Part shown: piece after piece, positions 8,445 through 19,352 of the stretch
How positions within the stretch are numbered: the first letter of the stretch is position 1
Layout of the letters: each line of letters starts with the position of its first letter
Source of the DNA: Balamuthia mandrillaris
Taxonomy: Eukaryota; Discosea; Longamoebia; Balamuthiidae
Assembly: GCA_031835245.1 (NCBI GenBank)
Contig: JAVKOQ010000454.1
Span: 1 to 36,218 of the forward strand
Direction: 5' to 3'
Length of the DNA: 36,218 bases
The notes under the pieces: model-generated
What the model saw: the letters and a program-made list of their open reading frames with translations, nothing else
What the model was told of the DNA's origin: nothing
Database searches by the model: none
Made by a program: the position numbers and the translations under genes

Positions 8445-11400
8445 ATGCCGTTGATTGCACGTTTCCCAAAGTCTTCTCCCCCATTGCTCTCGTTGGTGGC
8501 CAACGAGCTTTTGCACGTCAGTGACCCCAAGGACCAAATCAAGTTCACTCCCAAGGCTGACGCTGAGCAACCCGAGGCTGAGCTTGTTTTCTATCCCTCT
8601 GGGTTCGTTCGTTTGCCTTTTGTGCTTTTTTTTTTAAACGTCTCTGATGTGTGTGTTTGCACAGAAATGTGCTGAGAGGTGATGTGACCATTGCTCGCTA
8701 TTTGGCTAGGCTGGACTCCTCCAAGGGCCTTTATGGTGTTGTCACCGACCCTTTCTCATCCTCTGATGTGAGTGCTGCACTTTGTCGAAAAATTCTGTAT
8801 TGATTACGTAATTACTGATGTGGCGACAACATTACAGGTGGATCAATGGATTGACTTCTCCGTTCAGCGCTTACACAAGGACACTCCCAATCCTGCCTTT
8901 GTGGCTGCCTGTGACCTGCTTAACAAGCACTTGGCCCTTCGCAGTTACCTCTCTGGTTACTCCATCACACTGGCCGACGTTGCTGTCTGGGCTTCTATCT
9001 CTGCGCACCCTAGCTGGGCCAACATCTCCAAGAGCAAAAACTCCCAACACATTCTAAGGTGAGCTTTTTGTTTTTTCAAATGGATGTTCTTTCAGAAAGG
9101 AAGAATTTTCACCCTCATGAGCGTGATCTGTTTTGCATCAACAAAAACAAGGTGGTTACTTCACTGCGACTCCTTGCCCGAGTTCCAAAAAGTTGGTAAC
9201 CAGTACCTCGCACGAGCTGCTCCTGAGAGCAAACTGCCCAAACAATCAGGGAAGGAAGGGGCTGCTGCCGTTCGTAAAAAGGCTTCCAAGGCCAAGTACG
9301 TGGAATTGGCTGGTGCGGAAGAGGGCAAGGTCGTCACTCGCTTCCCCCCTGAGCCAAGCGGCTATCTACACATGGGACACGTCAAGGCTGCCCTTCTCAA
9401 CAGCCATTATGCTCGTACCTACAATGGCAAGCTGATTTTGCGTTTTGATGACACCAACCCTGCCAAAGAAAGCGTAAGTGCAATTTTTTTAATTTTCCAC
9501 TTTGGAAGGATACATACTGATGTTGCATGTTAGGTTGAGTTCACTGAGAGCATCATGAAGGACTTGGTCACATTGGGCATCAAACACGATGTACTCAGCT
9601 ATACATCTGACTACTTTGATCAAATACTGGCGTACGCAGAGCAGATTATCAAGCAGGGTGACGCCTTTGTGGACATGACCCCAAAAGAAGAGGTTATAAG
9701 TCTCTTCTCTCTCTCTCTCTCTCTCTCTCCCTCTCTCTCTCTCTCTCTCCCTCTCCCTCTCTCTCTCTCTCTCCCTCTCCCTCTCCTTCTCCTCTCCCTT
9801 TCCCTCTCCCTCTCCCTCTCCCTCTCCCTCTCCCTCTCCCTCTCCCTCTCCCTCTCCCTCTCCCTCTCCTCTCCTCTCCCTCTCCCTCTCCCTCTCCTCT
9901 CCCTCTCCCTCTCCCCTCCCCTCCCTCTCCCTCTCCCTCTCCCTCTCCCTCTCCCTCTCCCTCTCCCTCTCCATTTTTTCCTCGCTATTTGTGCTGAGTA
10001 GTTTTGCTTTTGTGCTTTGGAAAACTATAGATGAAAAAAGAGAAGCGAGCAATGATTGACTCCAAGTACCGTAATAACTCCGTTGAAGAGAACTTGAGAC
10101 TCTGGGAAGAGATGAAGGCAGGTACCCCGGAAGGTGCGAAGTGCGTGCTTCGGGCCAAGATAGACATGCAGTCTAAGAACGGATGCATGAGAGATCCTGG
10201 TCTCTACCGTGTTGTTCTCAACCCTCCTCATCACCGAACAGGGTATGTTGTCTTTAATATTCTTGCTTTTTTTGAGATCTCAAACTGATCACGCCCTACT
10301 GCAGTACCAAGTACAAGGTTTATCCAATCTACGACTTTGCCTGCCCAATTGTAGACAGTTTGGAGGGCGTAACCCATGCACTTCGATCCAGCGAATACCA
10401 TGACAGAAACGTTCAATACCAGTGGATGTTGGACACACTGAAGTTGAGACCAGTCCGGATAGAGGACTTCAGCAGGTTGAATTTCACATACACTCTACTT
10501 TCCAAGCGTAAGTTACAGTGGTTCGTGGACGAAGGCATTGTTGAGGGATGGGACTCGCCTGCCTTCCCCACCGTTCGGGGTTTGTTTGCCTTTCTATTGT
10601 TTACTTGTTTACTGTTTTCTATCTTGCAGTTTGATTCTGATGGTAACCTGTGTGTAGGTATCCTGCGAAGAGGTTTGACCGTTGAGGCATTATACGAGTT
10701 TATTCTAGCACAGGGCTCCTCCAAGAGAGCCAACGAGCAGGAGATCGACAAACTGTGGGCTCTTAACAAGCAGATTATAGATCCAATCATCCCTCGTTAC
10801 ACAGCTATCGCGGATGAGGGCAAGGTGCCGTTCCACCTAACCAATGGACCCAAGACTCCCGAGGCCAAGACCCTTCCCCGACACAAGAAGAACCCCTCTT
10901 TGGGCACTAAAGTGGTCCACTTTTCCAGCGACATCTTTATTGAGCAGGAAGATGCTCAAGCTGTCAGCCAAGATGAGGAAATCACGCTTATGGATTGGGG
11001 CAACTGCTTCGTAAGAAAGATCGTCAAGGACGAGAGCGGCAAGGTGGTGAGCATGGAGGGAGAGCTTAATCCTACTGGCGACTTCAAGACAACCAAGTGG
11101 AAGCTCACGTGGTTGGCCCAGCTCGGCGATGACTTAGTGCCCGTTAAACTGCTGGAATACGACACCCTCATCACCAAGAAGAAGTTGGAGGAGGAGGACG
11201 ACTTTGAGAAGGTGGTCAACACAAAGATTGAGAACGTAACGATGGCTTTGGGCGATCCTAACTTGAGGCTGGTGCCCGCTGGCCAGAGGCTTCAACTGGA
11301 GAGGCGAGGCTACTTTATCGTAGATAAGCCATACCAGGCCTTCCACGAGGTGGCCTCCTCCTCTGCCTCTTCCTCCGCACCGCAACCCCTCGTCATGATC

Positions 11401-11472
11401 ATGATCCCAGACGGCAGAGCTTCTACCCAGTCTCATCTTACTAGCAAGGTCAAGCCTGGCAAGAAGAACTAA
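8445..11472 (+). CDS. Glutamyl-tRNA synthetase, cytosolic (class Ic, archaeal/eukaryotic type)
   Basis: Eight exons (8445-8602, 8665-8767, 8838-9058, 9152-9473, 9534-9692, 10031-10242, 10305-10579, 10658-11472) encode 754 residues. It charges tRNA-Glu with glutamate. Residues 1-165 form a GST-like domain ([16 protein letters not shown]), used in other eukaryotes to bind Arc1/AIMP scaffolds. The catalytic core has [19 protein letters not shown] with HIGH as HMGH near 233, [30 protein letters not shown], and KMSKS as SKRKL near 458. [14 protein letters not shown] and a C-terminal beta-barrel anticodon domain follow; the last residues are Lys-rich. It stands alone, not fused to ProRS as in animals. 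Intron 5 is 338 bases, mostly CT-rich minisatellite; intron 7 (78) is stopless. The first in-frame ATG before the GST domain is used. Confidence 0.95.
9701..9972 (+). repeat. CT/CCCTCT minisatellite inside GluRS intron 5
   Basis: About 270 bases of pure pyrimidine: first (CT)n with CCC interruptions, then tandem CCCTCT hexamers with occasional CTCCT variants. It fills most of intron 9693-10030 and makes that intron several times longer than its neighbours. The unit change from dinucleotide to hexamer suggests two rounds of slippage growth. Confidence 0.95.
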
Positions 11473-11484
11473 AACTCTCCATGT

Positions 11485-11527
<43 letters not shown>

Positions 11528-11779
11528 TTACTCTGTCTCTCTCTGTCTCTCTGTCTCTCTCTCTCTCTCTCCTTTCTCTCTGTGAAGTGGGAGAGTTTTT
11601 TTGAAAAAATAATTAACGGTTTTTAAGTTGGTCCTCTTATTGTGTACCTGGTTACTTTTCAGGCCTAAGCACGCTTGAGTGGTGTCGTTTCTCCCTCTTT
11701 CTTCTGTGGTGGCTTCCCGTTCCTCTATTCCTCTATCCTATCACTTCTCCCTTTTCCGTAACTCATCTGCAAGAACCTA
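11473..11779. repeat. Gap with (CT)n microsatellite after GluRS
   Basis: The 3' flank of GluRS holds a CT run with TCTG variants at about 11488-11581. AAAATAATTAA at about 11604-11614 and a T-rich stretch follow. The gap is shared by two converging genes. No coding sequence is seen. Confidence 0.7.
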
Positions 11780-12199
11780 TCAGAATATAGGTGTGCACGC
11801 ATGCGCTGTGTCCAAAACTTGGTTTGCCACATAACGGGCATCCGCACAGCCGGAATCGCAGCTAATGGTGAGGGTGGAGGTAAGGGCTTGGTTTTCTACC
11901 TGTCCCACGCACACCGCGTTCCTCTGGAAACGGGGTATGGCGAACTCAGTGCAGTCGCCTTGGCACGATACCAGAATGTTGTTTACGAGAAGAGTGCCGT
12001 CGCAGCGGTTGGCCACTTCGATCGAGGGGATGATTCTGAAGTCCTCGGGGCATGGGGGTTGTGAGCTAACGTACTCGTAGTTGATCCTTGGAATGTAGGC
12101 TTCCATTCCGAACTGTGTGGAAACCTGCTGTTCTTGACATAGTCCGCTAGCAAAGAAAGCGAACAACACCAACAAATAGACTGCGTTCCTTTGCGTCAT
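11780..12199 (-). CDS. Small secreted cysteine-rich protein
   Basis: A single exon encodes 139 residues. Residues 1-22 form a signal peptide (MTQRNAVYLLVLFAFFASGLCQ) with a likely cut before the Gln-Glu-rich start of the mature chain. The mature part holds eight cysteines in the order PPC, NRC, VSC-QGDC, AVC, ISC-DSGC, HAC, an even number suited to four disulfides, and no membrane anchor or basic cluster. I do not recognise the family. It is divergent to the secreted folate-receptor/filamin gene, sharing a 375-base promoter region, which suggests co-expression as extracellular or cyst-wall proteins; that is inference. A TATA-like element lies about 60 bases upstream of the ATG on this strand. 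Confidence 0.75.
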   Translation of the reverse strand: MTQRNAVYLLVLFAFFASGLCQEQQVSTQFGMEAYIPRINYEYVSSQPPCPEDFRIIPSIEVANRCDGTLLVNNILVSCQGDCTEFAIPRFQRNAVCVGQVENQALTSTLTISCDSGCADARYVANQVLDTAHACTPIF

Positions 12200-12574
12200 C
12201 TTTGTTGCACCCTCTTTCTATAATCTCTTCTCTGTTCTGAAATCTTGGCCTAATTTTTTATTTATAGATGCTGCGCCGCCAGCCTGGCTCGATTCTGTCC
12301 GAAGAAGACTGCTGAAGAGGCGCCATAAGAGCAATCCTTTTATGGTAATCGTGTCGGGTGGTACGTAGCCCCCCGCAAGGTGGACCAAAGTGTTGTGGGG
12401 TCATGTATTTTCCCACAGAGACAAAGGGGAAAAGCGTGACGTGTTATCTTGTTTTTGTAGAGAACCAAAATTCGATCGCGTGACGTGTCTACGAGATCAG
12501 ATCACCGGCGGGGAGCAGCACGGCGCTAACGGGCCTTGGTTCTCGCTTTCTTCTCTTGGGGAGCGAGGACAAGG
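12200..12574. promoter_or_regulatory. Divergent promoter region between two secreted-protein genes
   Basis: Besides the TATA-like element it holds GTGACGTGT twice (12436-12444 and 12479-12487), a CRE/ACGT-type core, the first within GCGTGACGTGTTATC followed by a T-rich stretch. A near copy of that block lies at 22016-22040. No coding sequence is seen. Confidence 0.45.
12259..12266 (-). promoter_or_regulatory. TATA-like element (TATAAATA) of the small secreted protein gene
   Basis: TATAAATA reads on the minus strand about 60 bases before the ATG at 12199. It is one of few clear TATA-like elements at a sensible distance in this window. Confidence 0.5.
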
Positions 12575-15012
12575 ATGAGAGCTACGTTGGCTCCCACATA
12601 TGGCTCGCGGTGTAAATATGCAAGCTGGGGAGCTGGCGGTACTCAAGCTGCGGCGGTTTCTCCGTTTATGAAACAACTCGCATGGCCGTTCTCCCGGCTG
12701 GAGAGGAGGCTACCACTGGTACTCTGCGCATGCTTGTTCCTACTTTCTTTTATACTTTCTTCAACCGCTGGCCAAACAACTTCTTCGGAGCCAATGTGTC
12801 CCTATCAAGAAGAGCAGTTCACTCATAGGGCAAGTCTCTCTCACTCGTTCGTTGCTGCTGTTCTCTTACCCGTAGTGTTCAGCCCTTTCCGCTGCTTAGC
12901 ATGTGTGAATGGTACAGAGAGGAAGCATGTTGCGATACAGTGGAGGCCAACCAGCTGCTTCGATGGAACTATGTCATGCAAAAATGGTTTCGCGGGGACT
13001 CAGAGTGCCTAGAAAAGTTGACAGTGCTGCTGTGCGGGCTGCTTTGCTCGCCACGGCAGTCCCACTTTGTATTCTCTTCGCAACAACCAGGTTTCGAGCG
13101 GCTTCAGGACGAAGACGCTTTTCTTCTGCTGGAAGAGAAGGAGGATGATGCGCCACCAATGGACTATGAAAAAGAGCAGGAAGAGGAGGGACTTTTGGAA
13201 GAGATCTTCCCAATAGCAGCTGATATCGGTCACAGAGGGAAAGGGTCCAAAGGCAGCGATGACCCTATCTTTGTGTACAACGTCTGTTCTTCCTTTTGTG
13301 AGACCCTTTTCGACTCATGCTTTGACTCTGTCCTTATGAGCTCGGTGGGCACTACCAGACGTTGGATGCAGTACCAATGGACGAATGCCAAAGAGTTCTG
13401 CGAAGCACAGGTTTCTAAATCACTTCTCTCTTCCTTTTCTTGCTTTCTCTTCTCCTTGACCCGAGAAGTTATTCGTGTAACGGATGGCAACGATGTTTTT
13501 ATGTGTTCATAGGCAATGTCGTTTACACGAGGGGATGTCACGATCAACGTGATACCAGATAGTGACGACACGGTATCACACACCCACCGTTGCTACAGCG
13601 GCCGAAAGAGAGAAGCCAGCGCGGCTCGCTCATTTATTTATGGAGAAGATCTCGATGGAGGGTTGGTGGGACCGTCGTCCATCAGCATACAGGCAGTTGA
13701 TGCCTTTGGGGACGTCATCCTGGACAGCCATGACCATTTTGACGTGAGAGTGGATGGTCTTGTTCCTGTCGTTGGCACTTCTCCAGCTCCTTTCCTCTTT
13801 CCGAGCCAATCTCCCCCAAAGTCTCCATCCAGAAAGGTTCTTCGAGTTCCTGTTGATGTGGTTGACTTACAGAACGGGATCTATGTGGCACGGTACCATA
13901 TAACAAGGGCCATGGACTATCGTATCTCTGTAAAGTTGGACGGAAAGCCGGTTAGCAATTCTCCTACCATTGTCCGGTATGACCACCGCACCATGTGTCC
14001 GTTGAGCGACTCTTTGCTCGCCCCAACAAAGGTTTGTTTGGATCCTTAGTTACCAAACTTCAACTAAGCAACAATGACGGTACCTTGCAGGCCACACAAC
14101 CTCTTCCTTTTTGCCAAGTGTACAGCGATTCCACCTGTTGTGATATGAAAGATACCGTACCCCTGTCCCGATGGTGGGACAATTCATTGGCTAGATCATT
14201 TGCACGAGGTACCACAGATAACCGCTGTGGGAGACTTTACGACAGCATGTTATGCGGATTGGGATGTTCTCCCAGACAAAGTGTTTACGTGTTGCCTGCC
14301 ATCGCAGACAGCTGGGAGTACCGAGTGTGCGAAAGCTTTTGCATAGAGATGTTCCAGGTTTTATTTTGTTGATTTTTATTCCTGTAATTTACAAACGTAC
14401 TGAGCTTCCTCGTCGCCTAGGCTTGCAAAGATGAGGTGGTGATGGGTTTGCCTCTCAAGTCAGTATATGCACGAGCCGAGGACTTTTGTGTAGCTAACTC
14501 GCCCCAGGCAAACATTGAGGTGAAAGTCGTTAGACAAAATCCATGTTTCAGCGGGTCTCATCATGTAGTAAGCCCCCGCCACTCGTATGCCTTTGGTGCT
14601 GGAGTTGAGCTTACAGGCACTGCAGGGCACGAACTCACTCTGTACATTCAAGCTGTGGATAGCTCTGGTTATTGAAATATTTCCTCTCGCTCTTGCTCTC
14701 TCTCTCTCTGTCTCTCTCTCTCTCTCTCTCGCTTTCTCTCTCCCTCTCCAACACCTCTGCTAATGTCACAATTCATAACGATGATCGTAGGGAGGGATAT
14801 AACATCGGGTGGGGATCAATTTGACGTAAGGTTTATAGGCCCTTATGTAAATCATGGCCCTCTTGAAGACGACAGAGACGGAACTTACTACATGATATAC
14901 GAGGCCTCCAGAGCAGCCACCTACGAAATTCACATTAGCTACCAGCAGCAGCATATTTGGGTACACAACAACTTCCCATCTGCTCTTGTTTGGAGATTTG
15001 CATTCATCCATA

Positions 15013-15050
<38 letters not shown>

Positions 15051-16001
15051 TCTGCCACTTGTAGGGAAGTCCGTATGTGATAACATTGAAGCCAGGAAAA
15101 ACGGATCCACTTAATTCCGTTGCGCACGGACCAGGTACAGCCCGCGCCATTGCCGGCTTGGGGGCTTTCTTCACTGTAGAAGCTAGAGATAGTTTCCACA
15201 ACCAGCGGCATATTGGAGGAGATGATGTTGTTGCTCTCCTCAACGGCCCTGATAACGTGCTTGCAAATGTTTGATCTCTTGCTTTTTTCTCGCCAAGTAT
15301 GCTGCATACATAACGCTCTCTCATTTTGCCTGAATGCTTTGACAGGTAGAAGACAACAACGATGGTACCTATTTAGTGAGATACAGTATCACAAAAGCTG
15401 GCCAATATGTCCTGCGGGTAACCCTGAATGGCTTTCCTCTTCCGTCATCTCCGTTCCTGGTCACAGCCGATTCTGAAGGTATTAAAGTGAACCTTCCTGG
15501 TTGCCTCTGTTCGTTTTTGCATGCAGCATTCATTGAAACCCTGTTTCTGGAATAAAAGGAGTACCACATGCAGCCAACTGCATTGCAGAAGGAAAAGGCC
15601 TCATAGAGCCGCAACTGGGCCTCGAGAATCGGTTCACCATTCTAACGAAGGACTTTTATGGCAATCCATTAGAAAATGGAGGCCTCCGGTTCTCTGTCGA
15701 GCTGGTCAGCCCCGCTGATATCTTTCAAGGTAGGTTACAAGACTGCTGTGCGTTTACACTGGACAAGAAAGGCTGAGCTATATCTGTCAACATCATTTCG
15801 AAATGAATACCAGGAAGCGTCTCGGATCATGGGGACGGTACATACACGGGCTCGTTCATCACGACGGAGCCTGGCAGATATCTATTGGGTGTTATGCTTC
15901 TCTATCAGAAAAGTGGCAGTAGCCTCGTTCGCGAGTTGCACATTGCTGGAAGTCCTTTTGAGATCATCATACGAGCACCTTGGCGGAAGGGCTCTCCCTA
16001 A
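12575..16001 (+). CDS. Secreted protein alternating folate-receptor-like Cys-rich domains and filamin repeats
   Basis: Ten exons (12575-12829, 12883-13410, 13513-14031, 14091-14357, 14421-14667, 14791-14960, 15065-15268, 15346-15478, 15559-15729, 15814-16001) encode 893 residues. A hydrophobic signal sequence (VLCACLFLLSFILSS) ends near residue 65; the ATG at 12668 would give a more usual signal peptide and may be the true start. Cys-rich module 1 (about 90-275) has CEWYREEACC, LLCGLLCSPRQ, VCSSFC and FC; module 2 (about 440-550) has STCCD, LCGLGCSPRQ, VCESFC and FC. This follows the folate-receptor/riboflavin-binding pattern CxW..CC..C...C..CSP..C..FC. Filamin/ABP280 Ig repeats lie at about 285-430, 550-665, 665-775 and 780-893, with DNNDGTY, GDGTYTGSF and AGSPF signatures. 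No transmembrane or GPI signal ends the chain. Intron 1 is GC-AG. Ligand and role are unknown. Confidence 0.85.
12830..12882 (+). other. GC-AG intron, 53 bases
   Basis: The donor is AGG|GCAAGT and the acceptor GTTCAG. Only this pair joins the signal-peptide exon to the CEWYREEACC exon in phase; no GT donor nearby fits. GCAAGT is the consensus form of the minor GC donor class handled by the U2 spliceosome. Confidence 0.65.
14695..14749 (+). repeat. (CT)n microsatellite in filamin-gene intron 5
   Basis: A CT run with single G interruptions inside intron 14668-14790, pyrimidine on the sense strand. Confidence 0.85.
15014..15047 (+). repeat. (CT)n microsatellite in filamin-gene intron 6
   Basis: A perfect CT run inside intron 14961-15064, close to the acceptor, pyrimidine on the sense strand. 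Confidence 0.9.
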
Positions 16002-16138
16002 CAGACATTTTTTTTAGGAAGGCTGGCTGTCTGAGGAGAAGAGCTAACAAATGCACATAAGAGAGAACAGAACAAAAGAACGAGCAGAGGGAAGCAGAGC
16101 TTCGGAACAAAGGTGCTATTTTTTTTGTTTCTTCTGGG

Positions 16139-16687
16139 CTACTTTTGCAGCCGTTTCTGTTCAAGTTTTTGTTGCATCCTTTGTTGAACTCGCTGCCGCG
16201 AGTCCTTTTGTCTTAGTGCCTCTGCCTGCAGCCTCTGCTTCAGCTGGCTGGGAGGCTTTTGGGTTTGCTGCTGTTGCCTATTCGTCGTTGCCCCTTTGCT
16301 GTTCGTGGAGCTGTGCACTGTCTTAACAGCGCCTCTAAGAGGGGGTTTCCGTGCTCCGGTGGAGGAGGACGACGAAGGTGTAGTCGAAGTCGAAGACAAA
16401 AACGAAGACGAGGAGGAGGGAGCATCTGATGAGACTGCAGATGCGAAGTACGGTCTTTTGGGCTGAGCTGCTGCTGGCTTTACAGCGTTTCCTCTGACCA
16501 CCGAGTGAGTGTTTGCGGCGCTTTTGCCTCTGGTTGCACCCCTACCAGTACCATTACCGCCAGCACCTTCGAACTGCTTAACTCGGCTTTGTACGATGTG
16601 GGTGGAGGTGGCGTTTTTGTGTGCAAAGAGTAGCGGAGCAGCGGCGGGGTCCTTTGCAACGGAGGTATCGCTCCAACAACATCCCAT
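16139..16687 (-). CDS. Small MGCC-start, low-complexity protein (likely lipid-anchored)
   Basis: A single exon encodes 182 residues. The start MGCCWSDTS fits N-myristoylation at Gly2 with palmitoylation at Cys3/Cys4, so the protein probably sits on a membrane. The middle is Ser/Thr/Ala-rich and disordered; the C-terminal 45 residues are Gln/Lys/Arg-rich and helical (QLKQRLQAEALRQKDSRQR), possibly a coiled coil. No enzyme motif is seen and I do not recognise the family. The ATG at 16687 is chosen over upstream non-ATG codons because of the lipidation signal. The gene converges on the filamin-protein gene (137 bases) and its promoter holds a telomere-like motif shared with another promoter in the window. 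Confidence 0.65.
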   Translation of the reverse strand: MGCCWSDTSVAKDPAAAPLLFAHKNATSTHIVQSRVKQFEGAGGNGTGRGATRGKSAANTHSVVRGNAVKPAAAQPKRPYFASAVSSDAPSSSSSFLSSTSTTPSSSSSTGARKPPLRGAVKTVHSSTNSKGATTNRQQQQTQKPPSQLKQRLQAEALRQKDSRQRVQQRMQQKLEQKRLQK

Positions 16688-16762
16688 GACGACGATGACG
16701 GTGTCAGAGCGCCACCACAGCCCTACCGCCACTCTTGCTGCCGTGATGGAATACCACACCAC

Positions 16763-16777
16763 CCGCTAACCCTAACC
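16763..16777 (-). promoter_or_regulatory. Telomere-like promoter motif (telo box)
   Basis: On the minus strand this reads GGTTAGGGTTAGCGG, 76 bases upstream of the MGCC gene's ATG. The identical 15-mer occurs on the plus strand at 35701-35715 upstream of the hydrolase gene. In plants and fungi such telo boxes bind Myb/telobox factors in promoters of housekeeping genes; here the role is inferred. Confidence 0.5.
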
Positions 16778-16853
16778 TTGCTCATTTAACACTCACCAAA
16801 CCCAGAAAGAAACAAGATGAGCAAACCAGAATAAAGAAGAGAGAAGCATAATG

Positions 16854-17860
16854 TCACTTCTTTCTGTTCTTTTTGCCTTTGTTGCTTTTGTCCTCTGACT
16901 GTTCTCCTCCCACCGCTCTCATGCGGGAGGAGCTCTCCTCTCCTCCTCCGCTTCCATCTGCGCCCCCGCTTCTTCTGGACTCTCCCGTCGCTCTCCTTCC
17001 TGTCCTTCCGGAACCACCACCGCCACTACCCGCACTGCTGCCCACAGAGGAGGACGTAGTTTTACTTTCCGAATGGTGGTGCGAAGCGGACGCTGAGGGC
17101 TGCTCTTTGCCGGATGAAGATCGATTACTGCCTCTCCTCTTCTCCGTTCTACCAGAGGACGTAGCTGCTCCTGCTTTGTCTCCTCCACCGACTTCAGCTG
17201 CCTTAGAGCGTTGTTTCTTCAATTTCAGCTTCAAAAAGTCCCTCTCGATCTCCCATTCGCTACGCTGAGCTTGAAGGTTCTCCTCCAGGGCCTTCAGCTT
17301 GGCCTCCAAAGCTTCATTCTTGGACTTCTCGTCCTGGAGCTCCTGCAGCAACCTCTTGTTGTCGCCAAGGGTCTCTCTCAGCTTATCCGTGAGCTCCTCC
17401 ACCTGTTGCCTTGTATCCTTGAACGCTATGCTCCGAGAGGAAGCAGAGGAGGGAGCCTGTGCGATCTGCTCGTTCTGACCGCCAGCGGTACTGGCATTCG
17501 AAGACGATGCTGCAGAAGAACCATTCTCCCAGTCTATCTCGGCGAGTTTCTTAGCAGCGGCCACTCTATCCGTATTGTGCTTTTTGATTGTCAGGTTTAT
17601 CTCTGCTATGGATGGCGTTTGTATGGTGCCTTCCTGTTATAGCGAAGACGGCAGCAGCAACCACAGGGAAAAAAGGTGCGTAAATGGAGTTAACTTGTGG
17701 TAATGGCAGAAAACATACACGAACTAACAAACCGGCTTCACAGAGGCCGCAATCCAAGGATGTTGCAAGAGTTCTTTGGGTCCTGGCCGTTCTTTGATGT
17801 CTCTTATGAAACACTTCAACAGAAAATCTTCCAGTTGCTGTTGTGGAGAGCGAGCGAGAG

Positions 17861-17903
<43 letters not shown>

Positions 17904-19164
17904 TGAGCGAGTGAGTGAGTGAGAGATTGAGTAGATTATCAAAAGTAGCCAATTATTGTTTACTAACCGGTGAAATGCCTTCAGGTAAAGGTGGGTGTGG
18001 ACAATCAACCATTTTGAACAGAGCAGCAATAGCCCCCAAGTCCCAGAAGGGAGCTTTCCCTGTAAGCAGTTCTATTACTGTACAACCAACACTCCTTTGT
18101 GTGTATATGTGTGAGATGTTGTTACCGTTTTGTTCCGTCTGAGCTGCCAAAAGAATAGAGACAATGCCAACATACCATATGTCAGAGACCTTGCCTCCTC
18201 CTGACATTTCTGTAATCTCTGGCGCCACTGGTAAAGAGCAATCGTGAGCGGAAGCCTCAAAGAAGAAAGCAAAGGCAAGGATGCCAGGAGACAGAGCATC
18301 TGTTGATCACAACGTACTCCAAAAGGGTGTGCCAACCACTGTAAACTGACGATCAAACGCAGCGTAAGTGCAGCTACCAAAGTCAGCAAGTTTAACCATC
18401 CCGTCTTTTGTTAACAGCAGGTTGCTGCCTTTTATGTCCCTGATGTACCGACAAGTCAACGATAGCAATGCTAACGAAGGCAGGCAACGGCGGGCTGAAA
18501 GACAAAACACAAAAAACACAGAAAAAAACAAATACAAAAACAAAAACGGTACCGATGGACCACGTCTTGGGAGTGGAGGTAGGCTAGCCCCTGCAATACT
18601 TGTGCTACATATAAAACAAGAAGGCTCTCCGGAAATACACCAAAGTTTTTCATGGTGCTGTGAAGCGAGCCACTTTCAACGTACTCCATTACAAAGAAGA
18701 GGAAGTCTTCAGTCTCGTGGTGCTCATACAGCTTTGTGATGTGGGGATGATCCAGGGTTTGCAATATTTTGAGCTCTTGCTGAAGGACATGAGTTTAGAG
18801 CGCGAACTGCATCAAAAGCCACTAGACTGAGAAAAGTTCGCTAACCATTATACTTGGGAGTTGTGAGGCAGTTAGCATGTCCTTACTGATTTGCTTCACA
18901 GCCACCACTTGACCCGTTTTGAAGTTCAACCCTTTGTATACCCTTCCGAACGCACCCCGCCCAATGCATTCTCCAAATTGCTGTTGCAGACAACCAAGAG
19001 AAAAACAGTTAAAACCTCATACACTGAAGAGAAGATCACGGCAACTGATGCAGTACTATATCGCCGACGGCTGTGGGGTCCGGTGTTAGCGGGTGTTTTG
19101 TTGTTGGCTTATTCCCTTTTTCCAGGAATTCTTTTCTTCTCTCTTGCAAAAAGTTCTTCTGCAT
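16854..19164 (-). CDS. Ste20-group protein kinase, septation type (SepH/Cdc7/MAP3K-epsilon-like)
   Basis: Eight exons (19164-19057, 18980-18846, 18779-18553, 18439-18318, 18227-18176, 18094-17968, 17837-17733, 17633-16854) encode 551 residues. The kinase domain (about 35-290) has [16 protein letters not shown] with Lys65 in VAVKQ, HRDIKGSN (Asp158), DFG at 176-178, GTPFWMAPE and the subdomain XI segment [46 protein letters not shown] is the signature of the Cdc7/SepH/MAP3K-epsilon family that drives septation or cytokinesis. After the kinase domain, about 365-432 form a heptad-rich coiled coil ([20 protein letters not shown]) and the last 110 residues are Ser/Gly/Arg/Lys-rich and disordered. 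It lacks the long Armadillo tail of SepH-type kinases. The short N-terminal exon is chosen because its VGDI joins the family VGDY/F context. Confidence 0.85.
17862..17924. repeat. (GA)n/(GAGT)n microsatellite in kinase intron 6
   Basis: GA dinucleotides pass into GAGT/GAGC units within intron 17838-17967. In gene sense it is (CT)n and (CTCA)n. Confidence 0.85.
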
Positions 19165-19352
19165 GCCTGCGGATCTATCGGACAAGCAAAAAAGCACACC
19201 CTCCTCTTACGCCTTCGTTTTTTTCTCCCTGAGGAGAGGGGAGGTGAAGGGGGGGAGCTTGGTTCTTTGTTCAAACGGTGCATCATGACGACACGAAATT
19301 ATTCACCACAAAACAAAGAAATCCCAAACCAAAAACAAACCGATCTGAAGAG

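Noticed and set aside
9489-10052. Long Arg/Glu and Ser/Leu frames over the GluRS intron
   Set aside because: They are translations of the CT/CCCTCT repeat; the conserved GluRS sequence resumes on both sides in phase only if this stretch is spliced out.
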